Assembly: GCF_001426685.1 (NCBI RefSeq)
Contig: NZ_LMFB01000008.1
Coordinates: 1-64,000 of the forward strand
Direction of reading: 5' to 3'
Origin: Rhizobium sp. Root483D2
Lineage (GTDB): Bacteria; Pseudomonadota; Alphaproteobacteria; Rhizobiales; Rhizobiaceae
DNA length: 64,000 bases
Shown: positions 28,591 to 37,197 of the stretch, piece by piece
How positions within the stretch are numbered: the first letter of the stretch is position 1
Layout of the letters: each line of letters opens with the position of its first letter
Notes under the pieces: generated by a model
The model's database searches: none
What the model saw: only the letters and a program-made list of their open reading frames with translations
Told to the model about the DNA's origin: nothing
Position numbers and translations under genes: made by a program

Positions 28591-30588
28591 CTAGGCTGGC
28601 CTTCGCAACCGGGACGCCTGATCGTCAATCGGGGGAAGCGCGTGAAAATCTTCCGGGGGCGCGGGCCGGCCGACATGAAAGCCTTGAACATGATCGATGC
28701 GAAATTCGCGCATGAGCTCCAGCTGTTCGTCGGTTTCGACACCTTCAACGAGGATTTTGTGGCCGCGATTGCGCACCAGCCCGATAATATCCTGCAGCAT
28801 GGCCTTACCCCTTGCGGTGCTGCTGTCGTGCAGGAAGGAACGATCAATCTTGACGGTATCGAAATCGATAAGACGCAGCCAGGAGAGACCGGCAAAACCC
28901 GTTCCGAAATCATCGAGCCAGATCCGGATACCCAGCATCTTCAGATCGCTGATGCAGTGCAGGATGTCGGAATTCATCTCCATTTCGATGCCCTCGGTGA
29001 TCTCGAAGGCAAGCCTGCCGCCGGCAACGCCGGTATCGCCAAGGATGGCAGCCACGGATGTGGCAAAACCGGGGGTCTTCAGCTGGATTGGCGACACGTT
29101 GACGCTGACGACACGGACATGATTGTCGATCAGGAGATCGGCACAGACTTTGCGGATTGCCCAATATCCAAGGTTCAAGATGGCGCCGGTTCGCTCTGCG
29201 ATCGGGATGAAGAGAACGGGAGAAACGGCGGTTCCATCCAGCATCTTCAAACGCATCAGAGCCTCGACCGCCTCGAGGCGGCCGGTGGAAACGTTGCGGA
29301 TCGGTTGATAGACCAGCGATACGAGGTTCTGACCGGTGGCGATTTTCAGGAGGGCCGCAATATTTTCGCTCTCATCGCTGCTTTGCGGATCATTGGGGTC
29401 GAACAGCTTCGCGCAGTTGCGTCCGCTTGCCTTGGCGGCATACAGGGCGCGATCGGCCTCGTGGATGATCTTTTCAAGTTTCGTGCCGGCCTGGCTCCGG
29501 GTGAACGCAGCCCCAACGCTGACCGTGACGATCGACATGCCATCGCGGCGCTGCTGGTGCACCAGGCCCATGCTTTCCACGGTCTGGCAGATGTTTTCCG
29601 CCAGATCGGCAACCTCTTCCAGAGTGTCCACGCGCGCAAGCACGACGAACTCTTCACCGCCATAACGGCCGATCGAGCCATTGTAGCGCTTTATCGAATC
29701 CGCAAGGGCATCGGCCACCAGAATAAGGCATCGATCACCTTCCTGATGGCCGTAGCAATCGTTGTATTTTTTGAAGAAATCGACATCGATGAGGATGGCC
29801 GCAAAACTGGTGCCATATCTCTGCCAGTCGCTCCAGTAGTCCCTGAGCCGTTGATCGATGGCGCGGCGGTTTTCAAGTCCGGTCAGCGGGTCGGTATTTG
29901 ATAACCGGAGCAGTGCATCGCCGCGCTCCGACGCCTCTTTTTGCTGAAGCTTCGCCTCGAAAGCATTCAGAAACACCTTGTAGCGCTCCCTGTTCAGTTT
30001 CCAGTTCACATAGGAGGTGAAAACGAAGCAGGAGATGCAAAATGTTCCGAATGCAAGCTTGTAGGAGTGGTCGATCAGCGGAAAAGACTGCAACGCAGCC
30101 AGGAAAATGAACAGGATAATGGCTGAGGCAATCAGGGACAGGCGGAACTGGAAGCTGAAAAACAGATTGACGCTCATCATGAAGATTGCGCCGAACACCA
30201 TGTAATAGGAGATGCTGACGGTATCGGCCGTCATCAACGACGGGTAGAGCCAACCGGCATAGGCAACAACCAGGCTGGCGGCGCAGGTTGTGTCAATCAC
30301 ATCCGCACTGGCATTCCAGCGAACCTCGGCTTCCAACAGGAAGAAGGCAATGGTCCCGATGACGAAACGGGATGCAACCACATATTCTGCGACGTCCGGA
30401 ACGAGAAGAACGTCGGTGATCGAAAACAGCAGGTAGACGGCGATCGCGATCCACATGCCGTGACGCGTATCCTGGCGGCGGATGTTCTGGCCTTCCTCCT
30501 TGTAGAGCGTGCGAAGCTCCGCCGATGCCGGCCGTAACGGCTCAGCATTGAGGTCGATCTCCACTACATCGGCCAGCGTGTGCTTCAT
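28591..30588 (-). CDS. Membrane GGDEF-EAL cyclic-di-GMP enzyme
   Basis: This protein of ~665 residues has six or so membrane segments in the first ~190 residues. A GGDEF domain follows with an intact active loop GRYGGEEFVVL and the DVDFFKKYND metal site, then an EAL domain with VEALMRL, DDFGTGFAGLSWL, KIDRSF, EGVET and VQGFHVGRP. Both catalytic signatures look complete, so it may make and/or hydrolyse c-di-GMP. The ATG at 30588 (MKHTLADVVEIDLN) is preferred; an ATG at 30735 would add 49 residues with no family-like features. It is convergent with repC and divergent from the methyltransferase. Confidence 0.9.
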   Translation of the reverse strand: MKHTLADVVEIDLNAEPLRPASAELRTLYKEEGQNIRRQDTRHGMWIAIAVYLLFSITDVLLVPDVAEYVVASRFVIGTIAFFLLEAEVRWNASADVIDTTCAASLVVAYAGWLYPSLMTADTVSISYYMVFGAIFMMSVNLFFSFQFRLSLIASAIILFIFLAALQSFPLIDHSYKLAFGTFCISCFVFTSYVNWKLNRERYKVFLNAFEAKLQQKEASERGDALLRLSNTDPLTGLENRRAIDQRLRDYWSDWQRYGTSFAAILIDVDFFKKYNDCYGHQEGDRCLILVADALADSIKRYNGSIGRYGGEEFVVLARVDTLEEVADLAENICQTVESMGLVHQQRRDGMSIVTVSVGAAFTRSQAGTKLEKIIHEADRALYAAKASGRNCAKLFDPNDPQSSDESENIAALLKIATGQNLVSLVYQPIRNVSTGRLEAVEALMRLKMLDGTAVSPVLFIPIAERTGAILNLGYWAIRKVCADLLIDNHVRVVSVNVSPIQLKTPGFATSVAAILGDTGVAGGRLAFEITEGIEMEMNSDILHCISDLKMLGIRIWLDDFGTGFAGLSWLRLIDFDTVKIDRSFLHDSSTARGKAMLQDIIGLVRNRGHKILVEGVETDEQLELMREFRIDHVQGFHVGRPAPPEDFHALPPIDDQASRLRRPA

Positions 30589-30894
30589 GCACGTTCCATG
30601 GGGTTGCGTCGCATCCTTCCACCCTTGAACTGAAATTCCGGCTGCGACCATAACCCGCGATATTTGCACGCGCAGGAAAGCGAGGCAGCCCATCAAGAAA
30701 AGACAGCACTTTTCGGCACAGTAGGCGACGTACATTAAGTTTTCCTGAATTTGCCGTAGGTTAGCAGGCTCGGGCGATCAAACCAACTGTTACGCGAGCA
30801 CGTTAACCATGACATGCGGTTACGTGCAATTTTGATTGGCACTGCACGCGTTTTTCTCCATAGTGTTAACGATCCGTTAACGCATGAGGCTCGA

Positions 30895-31938
30895 GTGACC
30901 CAATTTAAGATTGCCTTTGATGGCGAAAGCCTGATCACCCCTGCGGCCATAACCACAGAACTTTCATCCTCCAAAACCGATCTTCACTATGAGCAACTTG
31001 CAACCGGCCGCGTGGAAGTCGCGCTGGCGCTGAAGATTGCGCAGCAGCAGATCACCGATGAGCAGAGCCCCGCGCTGATCATCCATCGCCTGATCGGCAC
31101 GCTTCATGAAACGCGGCGCAAATATCATCACAATGTCTGGCAGGAACTGATCCCGATCGTGCAGAACCATCCGGTCGCCGATTTCTTCCATGAGGATCCC
31201 TTCACGCGCTGGTCGTTCATGAAGCCGCGTGGTTATTCCGGCGATGCGCAGTTGATCGACTTCATCTACGGCCATCCAAGCGTTTCGGGGGAAATCGCCA
31301 AGGCTTCGCCGCTCGGCAAGGAACTCTACGGTTACACCAGCCAGTCGCCATCTCCGGTTGCAGTGCGCGAACGGCGCGATCTTCTGACACGCTATGTCGA
31401 TGAAATCGCGACGGAAAAAGGTCCGGATACGGAAATTCTGACTGTCGCGGCCGGCCATTTGCGCGAGGCTGACAATTCTGTTGCTCTGCGCGAAAAGCGG
31501 ATCAAGCGTTGGGTGGCCCTCGATCAGGACCCGCTCAGCGTCGGCTCGATGGTCCGCGACTTCAACGGCACCTGCGTCGAGGCGATCGACGGCTCCGTTC
31601 GCGGCCTTTTGACAAAATCACACACACTTGGCAAGTTCGACTTCATTTATGCGGCAGGTCTCTACGATTATCTCGCCGACAAGGTGGCGATCAAGTTGAC
31701 GCAGACCTGCCTGGATATGTTGAAGCCAAACGGCGTGTTTCTGTTCGCCAATTTCTCGCGCGACGTCGATGATGACGGCTATATGGAAACCTTCATGAAC
31801 TGGGCATTGCTGCTGCGTTCAGAGGCGGAAATGTGGAACATCGTCAACGCCAGTGCTGACCGCAACGCGGTTGAGGCGCGTGTCGAATTCGGTGAAAACC
31901 GCCATATCGTCTACGGTATTATCCGCAAACACGGCTGA
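30895..31938 (+). CDS. Class I SAM-dependent methyltransferase
   Basis: This 347-residue protein has an N-terminal helical region (about 1-120), the RGYSGDAQLIDFIYGHP segment, and a Rossmann-like methyltransferase core with EILTVAAGHLREAD (motif I variant), KRWVALDQDPLSVGS (acidic end of beta-2) and FDFIYAAGLYDYL (motif IV). Members of this group are sometimes annotated as 3-hydroxypalmitate methyl ester (PhcB-like) biosynthesis proteins, but the substrate is not shown. The GTG at 30895 has GAGG about 7 nt upstream; an ATG at 30814 would add 27 residues. Confidence 0.7.
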   Translation: MTQFKIAFDGESLITPAAITTELSSSKTDLHYEQLATGRVEVALALKIAQQQITDEQSPALIIHRLIGTLHETRRKYHHNVWQELIPIVQNHPVADFFHEDPFTRWSFMKPRGYSGDAQLIDFIYGHPSVSGEIAKASPLGKELYGYTSQSPSPVAVRERRDLLTRYVDEIATEKGPDTEILTVAAGHLREADNSVALREKRIKRWVALDQDPLSVGSMVRDFNGTCVEAIDGSVRGLLTKSHTLGKFDFIYAAGLYDYLADKVAIKLTQTCLDMLKPNGVFLFANFSRDVDDDGYMETFMNWALLLRSEAEMWNIVNASADRNAVEARVEFGENRHIVYGIIRKHG

Positions 31939-31947
31939 GACTTGAGA

Positions 31948-31966
31948 GGGGCGGCCAGGCCGCCCC
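31948..31966. terminator. Bidirectional terminator hairpin
   Basis: GGGGCGGCC-A-GGCCGCCCC, a perfect 9-bp stem, located between the convergent methyltransferase and fuconate dehydratase genes. Confidence 0.7.
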
Positions 31967-31972
31967 GATCCA

Positions 31973-33250
31973 TCAACCCTTGAACAGATATTGCTCGATG
32001 GATGCCTGTTTCATCTCGATGGAGAAGCCGGCGGCCTGGGGCGGCATATAGGCGGCGTCCTGAATGATGCAGGGCTCCAGGAAATGTTCGTGCAAGTGGT
32101 CGACATATTCGATCACCCGGCCATCCTTGGTGCCGGATACCGCGACATAGTCGATCATCGACAGGTGCTGCACATATTCGCAAAGGCCGACGCCGCCGGC
32201 ATGCGGCCAGACCGGCAGGTCATATTTTGCGGCAATCAGCAGCACGGCCAGCACCTCGTTCAGCCCACCCATGCGGCATGAATCGATCTGCACGATGTCG
32301 ATCGCGCCCTCGGCGATGAACTGTTTGAACATGATGCGGTTCTGGCACATTTCGCCGGTCGCAACCTTCACGGCGCCGATGCCTGCTCGGATCTTGCGGT
32401 GTCCGGCAACATCGTCGGGGCTGGTCGGTTCTTCGATGAAGAATGGCTTGGCAAAGGCGAGCTTGTTCACCCATTCGATGGCTTCGTTGACTTCCCAGAC
32501 CTGGTTGGCGTCGATCATCAGGTAACGATCCGGGCCGATGACCTCGCGGGCGATACGCAGGCGGCGGATGTCGTCATCGAGATCACGGCCGACCTTCATC
32601 TTGATATGGTTGAAGCCGGCATCGATCGCTTCCTGGCAGAGGCGGCGCAGTTTGTCATCGTCATAGCCGAGCCAGCCCGCGGATGTCGTGTAGCAGGCAT
32701 AGCCTTCCGCCTCGAGCGTTGCGATACGCTCGGCCTTACCGGCTTCGGCGCGCTTGAGAATGGCGACCGCTTCGTCGCGTGTAAGCACGTCGGTGAGGTA
32801 GCGGTAATCGACGATATCGGCGATCTCTTCGGCCGGCATGTCGGCGACCAAGCGCCAGACGGGCTTGCCGGCCTGTTTGGCAAGCAAATCCCAGACGGCA
32901 TTGACGACGGCGCCGGTGGCAAGATGCATGGCGCCCTTGTCGGGGCCGATCCAGCGCAGCTGGCTGTCGCCGGTCAGATGCCGCCAGAACTTTCCGGGAT
33001 GCGCGAGGATATCGCCAAGTTCGGCGCCGATGACCAGATGTTTCATGGCATTGATCGCCGCGCAGCAGATTTCATTGCCGCGGCCGATCGTAAACGTCAG
33101 CCCGTGGCCCGAAAGGCCGTCCGTATCGGTATCGAGAGTGACGTAGGCCGCCGAGTAATCCGGATCGGGGTTCATCGCGTCCGAACCATCCAGGCTCAGC
33201 GAGGTGGGGAAGCGCAGGTCAAAGACGCGAAGATCGGTGATGCGGGTCAT
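31973..33250 (-). CDS. L-fuconate dehydratase (enolase superfamily)
   Basis: This 425-residue enzyme matches L-fuconate dehydratase, which converts L-fuconate to 2-keto-3-deoxy-L-fuconate. It has HIKMKVGRDLDDDIRRLRIA with the catalytic KxK lysine, the metal ligands in YLMIDANQVW, FFIEEPTSPDD and ATGEMCQNR, and the fuconate-dehydratase signature DSCRMGGLNEVLAVLLIAAK followed by VWPHAGGVGLCEYVQHL. The ATG at 33250 has GGAGC 6 nt upstream. It is the distal gene of a sugar-acid operon that also supplies the next two enzymes of the pathway. Confidence 0.9.
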   Translation of the reverse strand: MTRITDLRVFDLRFPTSLSLDGSDAMNPDPDYSAAYVTLDTDTDGLSGHGLTFTIGRGNEICCAAINAMKHLVIGAELGDILAHPGKFWRHLTGDSQLRWIGPDKGAMHLATGAVVNAVWDLLAKQAGKPVWRLVADMPAEEIADIVDYRYLTDVLTRDEAVAILKRAEAGKAERIATLEAEGYACYTTSAGWLGYDDDKLRRLCQEAIDAGFNHIKMKVGRDLDDDIRRLRIAREVIGPDRYLMIDANQVWEVNEAIEWVNKLAFAKPFFIEEPTSPDDVAGHRKIRAGIGAVKVATGEMCQNRIMFKQFIAEGAIDIVQIDSCRMGGLNEVLAVLLIAAKYDLPVWPHAGGVGLCEYVQHLSMIDYVAVSGTKDGRVIEYVDHLHEHFLEPCIIQDAAYMPPQAAGFSIEMKQASIEQYLFKG

Positions 33251-33330
33251 GGGTTTGCTCCGGAATGGATGGCGGCGTCGGTCGTGAATGGGAGCTGGCC
33301 GGTGCGAGCGATCCCGCACCGGCCAAGGCT

Positions 33331-34176
33331 CTAGATATCTGCCCGTGTGGTTTGCTTCTGGCTTCCGAGACCTTCGATGCCGAGTTCGACGACATCACCG
33401 GCTTTCAGATAACGTGGCGGCTTCATGCCCATCCCGACGCCGGGCGGCGTCCCTGTCGAAATGATGTCGCCGGGATGCAGCGACATGAACTGGCTGAGAT
33501 AGGACACGAGGAAGGCCGCCCCGTAGACCATGGTCTTCGTCGTGCCGTTCTGCACCGTCTCGCCATTGACCTTCAGCCAGAGCCCGAGATTCTGCGGATC
33601 GGCAACCTCGTCCTTCGTCACCAGCCAGGGGCCGATCGGGCCGAATGTGTCGCAGGATTTGCCCTTGGTCCACTGGCCCGAGCGCTCGATCTGGAAGGCG
33701 CGTTCGGAAACGTCGTGCACGGTGCAATAGCCGGCTACATAATCGAGGGCGTCTGCCTCGGACACATATTTGGCCGTCTTGCCGATGACCACGCCCAGTT
33801 CGACTTCCCAATCGGTCTTTTCCGAACCGCGCGGGATGACGAGGTCATCGTTCGGGCCGACGATCGCCGAGGTCGCCTTCATGAAGATCACGGGTTCCGG
33901 CGGAACGGCCATGCCGGATTCGGCGGCATGGTCGGCATAGTTGAGACCGATGCAGATGAATTTCCCGGTTCCGGCAACGCAAGGTCCAATGCGCGGCGTG
34001 CCCTCGACCAGCGGCAGGGTCGATAGATCGAGATTTGCCAGTGTGGCCAATGTGGCCGGGTCGATATCCTTGCCACCGATATCGGCGACATGGCCAGACA
34101 GGTCACGGATCGCGCCATCGGCGTCGAGAATGGCCGGCTTTTCGGCGCCGGGTGTACCATAGCGAAGAAGTTTCAT
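33331..34176 (-). CDS. Fumarylacetoacetate-hydrolase family, likely 2,4-diketo-3-deoxy-L-fuconate hydrolase
   Basis: This 281-residue FAH-fold enzyme has CIGLNYADHAAESG, the metal-binding DWEVELGVVIGK (Glu-x-Glu) and an aspartate further on. The substrate loop is SERAFQIERSGQWTKGKSCD and the C-terminal IISTGTPPGVGMGMKPP. It is typical of the ureidoglycolate-lyase-annotated group that in fucose pathways cleaves 2,4-diketo-3-deoxy-L-fuconate to pyruvate and lactate. Position between a fuconate dehydratase and a KDF-dehydrogenase-like SDR supports this role. Substrate specificity is inferred. Confidence 0.82.
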   Translation of the reverse strand: MKLLRYGTPGAEKPAILDADGAIRDLSGHVADIGGKDIDPATLATLANLDLSTLPLVEGTPRIGPCVAGTGKFICIGLNYADHAAESGMAVPPEPVIFMKATSAIVGPNDDLVIPRGSEKTDWEVELGVVIGKTAKYVSEADALDYVAGYCTVHDVSERAFQIERSGQWTKGKSCDTFGPIGPWLVTKDEVADPQNLGLWLKVNGETVQNGTTKTMVYGAAFLVSYLSQFMSLHPGDIISTGTPPGVGMGMKPPRYLKAGDVVELGIEGLGSQKQTTRADI

Positions 34177-34199
34177 AAGGGTGTTCCTGTTTTAGGGCG

Positions 34200-34934
34200 T
34201 TAGATCGTCCAGCCGCCGTCGATGGCGTAGGCCTGGCCGGTTGTATAGGTGGCGCCGGCGAGATAGACCGCGAGGCCGGCGATCTCTTCCGGCGTGCCCA
34301 GCCGGCCCATCGGCTGGCGGGCGATGAAGGCGGCGCGGGCGGTATCGTAGTCGCCCTGCGAGCGCATGCGTTCCTGCAGCGACGGGCTTTCGACCGTGCC
34401 AGGGCAAATGGCATTGCAGCGGATGCCCTGCGCGACATAATCGGCAGCTATGGCCTTGGTCAGGCCGATGACGGCTGCCTTGGTGACGCCATAGGCAAAG
34501 CGGTTGGGCACGCCCTTGATGCTGGAGGCGACCGACGACATGTTGACGATCGAGCCGTCGCCACGCGCCAGCATGCCGGGAAGGACGGCGCGGATGGTGC
34601 GGATCATCGCCTTGACATTGAGGTCGAACGCGAATTCGAGATCGCTATCCTTCATCTCCAGAACCGAGCCGCCATGAACGACGCCGGCGCAGTTGAACAG
34701 AACGTCGATATCGCCGATTTCGGCGACCAGCTTTGAGACCGCATCGGCTTCCAGCACATTGAGAATGTGGGTGGTAACACCCGGCTCATTGCCGAGCTTA
34801 GCAAGCGCCTCGGCATTGATGTCGGTGGCATGGACGGTGGCACCCGCACGGGCGAAGGCGAGGGCCGAGGCCTGGCCGATGCCTTGGGCTGCAGCGGTGA
34901 TCAGGACTTTCTTGCCGGTCAGATTGGCGGTCAT
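34200..34934 (-). CDS. SDR, likely 2-keto-3-deoxy-L-fuconate dehydrogenase
   Basis: This 244-residue classical SDR has KVLITAAAQGIGQASALAFA (cofactor loop), DVLFNCAGVVHGG (NCAG motif), a serine in VNMSSVASSIKG and FAYGVTKAAVIGLTKAIA with the YxxxK pair. The QGIRCNAICPGTVESPSLQ stretch is common in 2-keto-3-deoxy-L-fuconate dehydrogenases. It would oxidise the dehydratase product to the 2,4-diketo acid. It lies 23 bp upstream of the FAH hydrolase gene in the same operon. Confidence 0.85.
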   Translation of the reverse strand: MTANLTGKKVLITAAAQGIGQASALAFARAGATVHATDINAEALAKLGNEPGVTTHILNVLEADAVSKLVAEIGDIDVLFNCAGVVHGGSVLEMKDSDLEFAFDLNVKAMIRTIRAVLPGMLARGDGSIVNMSSVASSIKGVPNRFAYGVTKAAVIGLTKAIAADYVAQGIRCNAICPGTVESPSLQERMRSQGDYDTARAAFIARQPMGRLGTPEEIAGLAVYLAGATYTTGQAYAIDGGWTI

Positions 34935-34948
34935 GTCATTAGCCTCTT

Positions 34949-35398
34949 TTAGGTTTTCTTGCGTTCGACGATAAGAATGTGATCGGCGGCGAGCACGACT
35001 TCGTCCCGTTGGTTGATGACTTCGCAGCGTTCAGTGACACGGCCGGATGCCGGCCGTTTCGGGTCGTCATCCTTGGCCGCGATCGTGACGCGCGTGCGGA
35101 TGGTATCACCGATATGGACCGGACGGACGAAACGCAATCGATCATAGCCGTAGGAAAATGCGACGGGATTGATCAGCGATGCGGTGAGGCCGACGCCGAT
35201 GGAAAAGATCATCGTACCATGGGCGATACGCTGGCCGCCGGGCAGGGTCTTGGCAAATTCCGCATCCATGTGATGCGGGAAGAAATCACCGGTATGGCCG
35301 GCATGCACGACGAAATCGGTCTCGGTAATGGTACGGCCGGTGGTCAGCCTGACGGAGCCGGTTTCATAGTCTTCGAAATGGATGATCTGTTCGCTCAC
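34949..35398 (-). CDS. MaoC-family dehydratase (hot-dog fold)
   Basis: This 149-residue single hot-dog domain has [20 protein letters not shown] and the hydratase motif [15 protein letters not shown] with the catalytic Asp-x4-His, then [20 protein letters not shown] second MaoC protein at 46784 shares a SYGYD+LRF++PV+IGDTI pattern. MaoC enzymes hydrate enoyl-CoA-like or other unsaturated substrates; the substrate here is unclear. Its end and the next gene's start are close (14 bp). Confidence 0.82.
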   Translation of the reverse strand: MSEQIIHFEDYETGSVRLTTGRTITETDFVVHAGHTGDFFPHHMDAEFAKTLPGGQRIAHGTMIFSIGVGLTASLINPVAFSYGYDRLRFVRPVHIGDTIRTRVTIAAKDDDPKRPASGRVTERCEVINQRDEVVLAADHILIVERKKT

Positions 35399-36474
35399 GG
35401 TTCAAACCTCGGCAAGGGCGCAAGCGGCGTCGCCGGCTGCGCACTGGATTGATAGGCGGCCTCGACCAGAGCCATGGTTTGCCAGGCATCTTCGACGGAG
35501 CCGATCAGGACATCGTCCTCGCCGGTGGCAAAGCGCTGCAGGTTGGCCATGCGATTGGCAAAGGCATCGGGAAACCATGCGCCCTGCAACGGTACGGAAA
35601 TCCATTCCTCACCACCGGCAGGGCGGATCCAGAGCTCGTCCGGCTCGCCGCGCGGATAGTCGAGATTGACGCCCAGCTTGACATAGGCAGCGCCCTTGGT
35701 GCCGGAAATGCGAAACTCGCAGGCCTGGAACTTGCGGCCGAAATCATGGTCGTGATTGACGGACAGAACGCAGCGCAGCCTGTCGCCATAAACGAGAATG
35801 GCCGCCGTGCGGGTCTGGGCGACGTCATGGTTGGGATGACCCATGGTTTTGGCGTGGACACCGCGTGGATTGCCGATCAGACCCCGGATGAAATCAAAGT
35901 AATGAATGGAGTGCATGGCGATTTCGATCCGTGGCAGACCTTTCAAAAAAGGCCATAGTCCCCACGGCGTGGCGAGCGCCAGCCAAGCGTCGAAATCGAC
36001 GATCTCGCCGAGAAAACCACGATCGACAGCATCTTTGAGAGCCAGCATCATCGGCGCAAACCGCAGCTGGAAATTGACGGCCGCCTTTAGCTGGCGCGTG
36101 CGGCAGATCGTCAGGATTTCGGTTGCGGCGGCAAGGTCCGCGCCCATCGGCTTCTGAATGAGCGCGGCAGCGCCAATCGGCAGTTTCGACAGGATGGCGG
36201 CATGTGTTGCGGGGGGCGTAGCGAGGTCGAAAATGGCGCCCTGGACTGCGAGAGCTTCGTTTTCATCCGCAAACGCACGGATGCCCCATGTTTCCGCCAA
36301 TACACGGGCCTTTCCGGAATCCGGATCGTAAACCCCCGCAACCGGAAAACCGGCATTCCTATAAGCCGGCAAATGCGCATCGCCAACGATGCTGCCGGCG
36401 CCGAAAATAACAATGGGACGCGGGGCATTAGGCTTTGGCCACCATTGGCGCAGCGTTGTGGGATCGAAGATCAT
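35395..36474 (-). CDS. Gfo/Idh/MocA-family oxidoreductase
   Basis: This 359-residue protein has an N-terminal Rossmann fold ([20 protein letters not shown] at about 20-39), the [17 protein letters not shown] (EKP-like, here QKP) motif and a C-terminal substrate domain ([33 protein letters not shown]). The QKP variant keeps the catalytic lysine. It is the first gene after the repeat region, preceded by GGAGAGGG 7 nt from the ATG. Probably a sugar or polyol dehydrogenase for this locus. Confidence 0.82.
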   Translation of the reverse strand: MIFDPTTLRQWWPKPNAPRPIVIFGAGSIVGDAHLPAYRNAGFPVAGVYDPDSGKARVLAETWGIRAFADENEALAVQGAIFDLATPPATHAAILSKLPIGAAALIQKPMGADLAAATEILTICRTRQLKAAVNFQLRFAPMMLALKDAVDRGFLGEIVDFDAWLALATPWGLWPFLKGLPRIEIAMHSIHYFDFIRGLIGNPRGVHAKTMGHPNHDVAQTRTAAILVYGDRLRCVLSVNHDHDFGRKFQACEFRISGTKGAAYVKLGVNLDYPRGEPDELWIRPAGGEEWISVPLQGAWFPDAFANRMANLQRFATGEDDVLIGSVEDAWQTMALVEAAYQSSAQPATPLAPLPRFEP

Positions 36475-36476
36475 GT

Positions 36477-36615
36477 CGTTACCCTCTCCTTGAGGGGGAG
36501 GGCAGGACCGTAGGTCCGGGGTGGGGTGACGGCCGCGAACGCAGAGCTTGTGGCGATCACCCCCACCCGCGCGTGCCGTGCGACCTCCCCCCTCAAGGGG
36601 GAGGTAAAGGGCGAC
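36477..36615. repeat. Palindromic intergenic mosaic repeat (rhizobial type)
   Basis: A large inverted repeat with arms CCCTCTCCTTGAGGGGGAGGG and ACCTCCCCCCTCAAGGGGGAGGT; each arm is itself a hairpin. The interior contains GGGGTGGGGTGA facing GATCACCCCCACCC. It resembles the RIME-like palindromic elements scattered in Rhizobiaceae intergenic DNA. It is not a CRISPR or an insertion sequence. Confidence 0.7.
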
Positions 36616-36649
36616 CGGCTGATGTGGAATGAAGTCGCCGGGCAACGAT

Positions 36650-36802
36650 CTCCCTCTTCTCCCCAGCGGGGAGAAGTGCCGAGCGGATGCGAGGCGATGA
36701 GGGGGGCTTCGGCGGAGCCGGAGCCAGGGTGAGGTGGCCTTCGGCCCCCCTCATCCGGCGTTTCACGCCACCTTCTCCCCGCTGGGGAGAAGAGGGAGGA
36801 CG
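36650..36802. repeat. Palindromic intergenic mosaic repeat, second type
   Basis: Arms CTCCCTCTTCTCCCCAGCGG and its inverse CCGCTGGGGAGAAGAGGGAG flank GATGAGGGGGGCTTCGGC and its inverse near GCCCCCCTCATCC. It is the familiar rhizobial element built on CTTCTCCCC-GCTGGGGAGAAG. Confidence 0.72.
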
Positions 36803-36855
36803 CCGAGGGCCATATGCGATTGCCCTTTCCCTGTGAGTGAATTCGGCCAAACATC

Positions 36856-37185
36856 TCAATCATGATGAAAAACCTCTTCCATCATTGCCCACCACTCCCC
36901 GTCTTTGCGTGTGGACAGCGGCTTTTGGCAGGGCATGCAGACCGACCACCATTCCTTGTTTTTCGGATGCGCCGCCATCTTCGCCATATCGGCGTCGAAG
37001 TCGGAGCCGGTATATTCCCAGTAGCCGAACAGCAGGTTTTCCGGCTCCTTCAGGAAGATCGAGTAGTTGGTGATGTTGCAGTCCGAGATCAGGTCCAGGA
37101 TTTCCGGCCACACGGCTGCATGCAGCCGCCGGTATTCCGCGATCTTGGTGGGCTCAAGCCCGATCACCATGCTCATGCGCTGCAT
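36856..37185 (-). CDS. L-rhamnose/L-fucose mutarotase family protein
   Basis: This 109-residue ferredoxin-like-fold enzyme matches L-rhamnose mutarotase (RhaM): EYRRLHAAVWPEILDLISDC with the catalytic histidine, NYSIFLKEPENLLFGYWEY and KNKEWWSVCMPCQKPLS with the tryptophan pair and cysteines. It interconverts sugar anomers. In this fucose-type locus a fucose or related deoxy-sugar is the likely substrate, which is inference. The stop-start gap to the enolase-superfamily gene is 12 bp. Confidence 0.88.
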   Translation of the reverse strand: MQRMSMVIGLEPTKIAEYRRLHAAVWPEILDLISDCNITNYSIFLKEPENLLFGYWEYTGSDFDADMAKMAAHPKNKEWWSVCMPCQKPLSTRKDGEWWAMMEEVFHHD

Positions 37186-37197
37186 CGCCGTCTCCCG

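Noticed and set aside
28399-29901. A 500-codon plus-strand open frame after repC
   Set aside because: It overlaps repC and lies antisense to the GGDEF-EAL gene, and its composition is that of a shadow frame.
36477-36802. Possible CRISPR or insertion sequence in the repeat-rich gap
   Set aside because: There are only two different palindromes, not regularly spaced identical repeats, and no transposase. They fit rhizobial intergenic mosaic elements.
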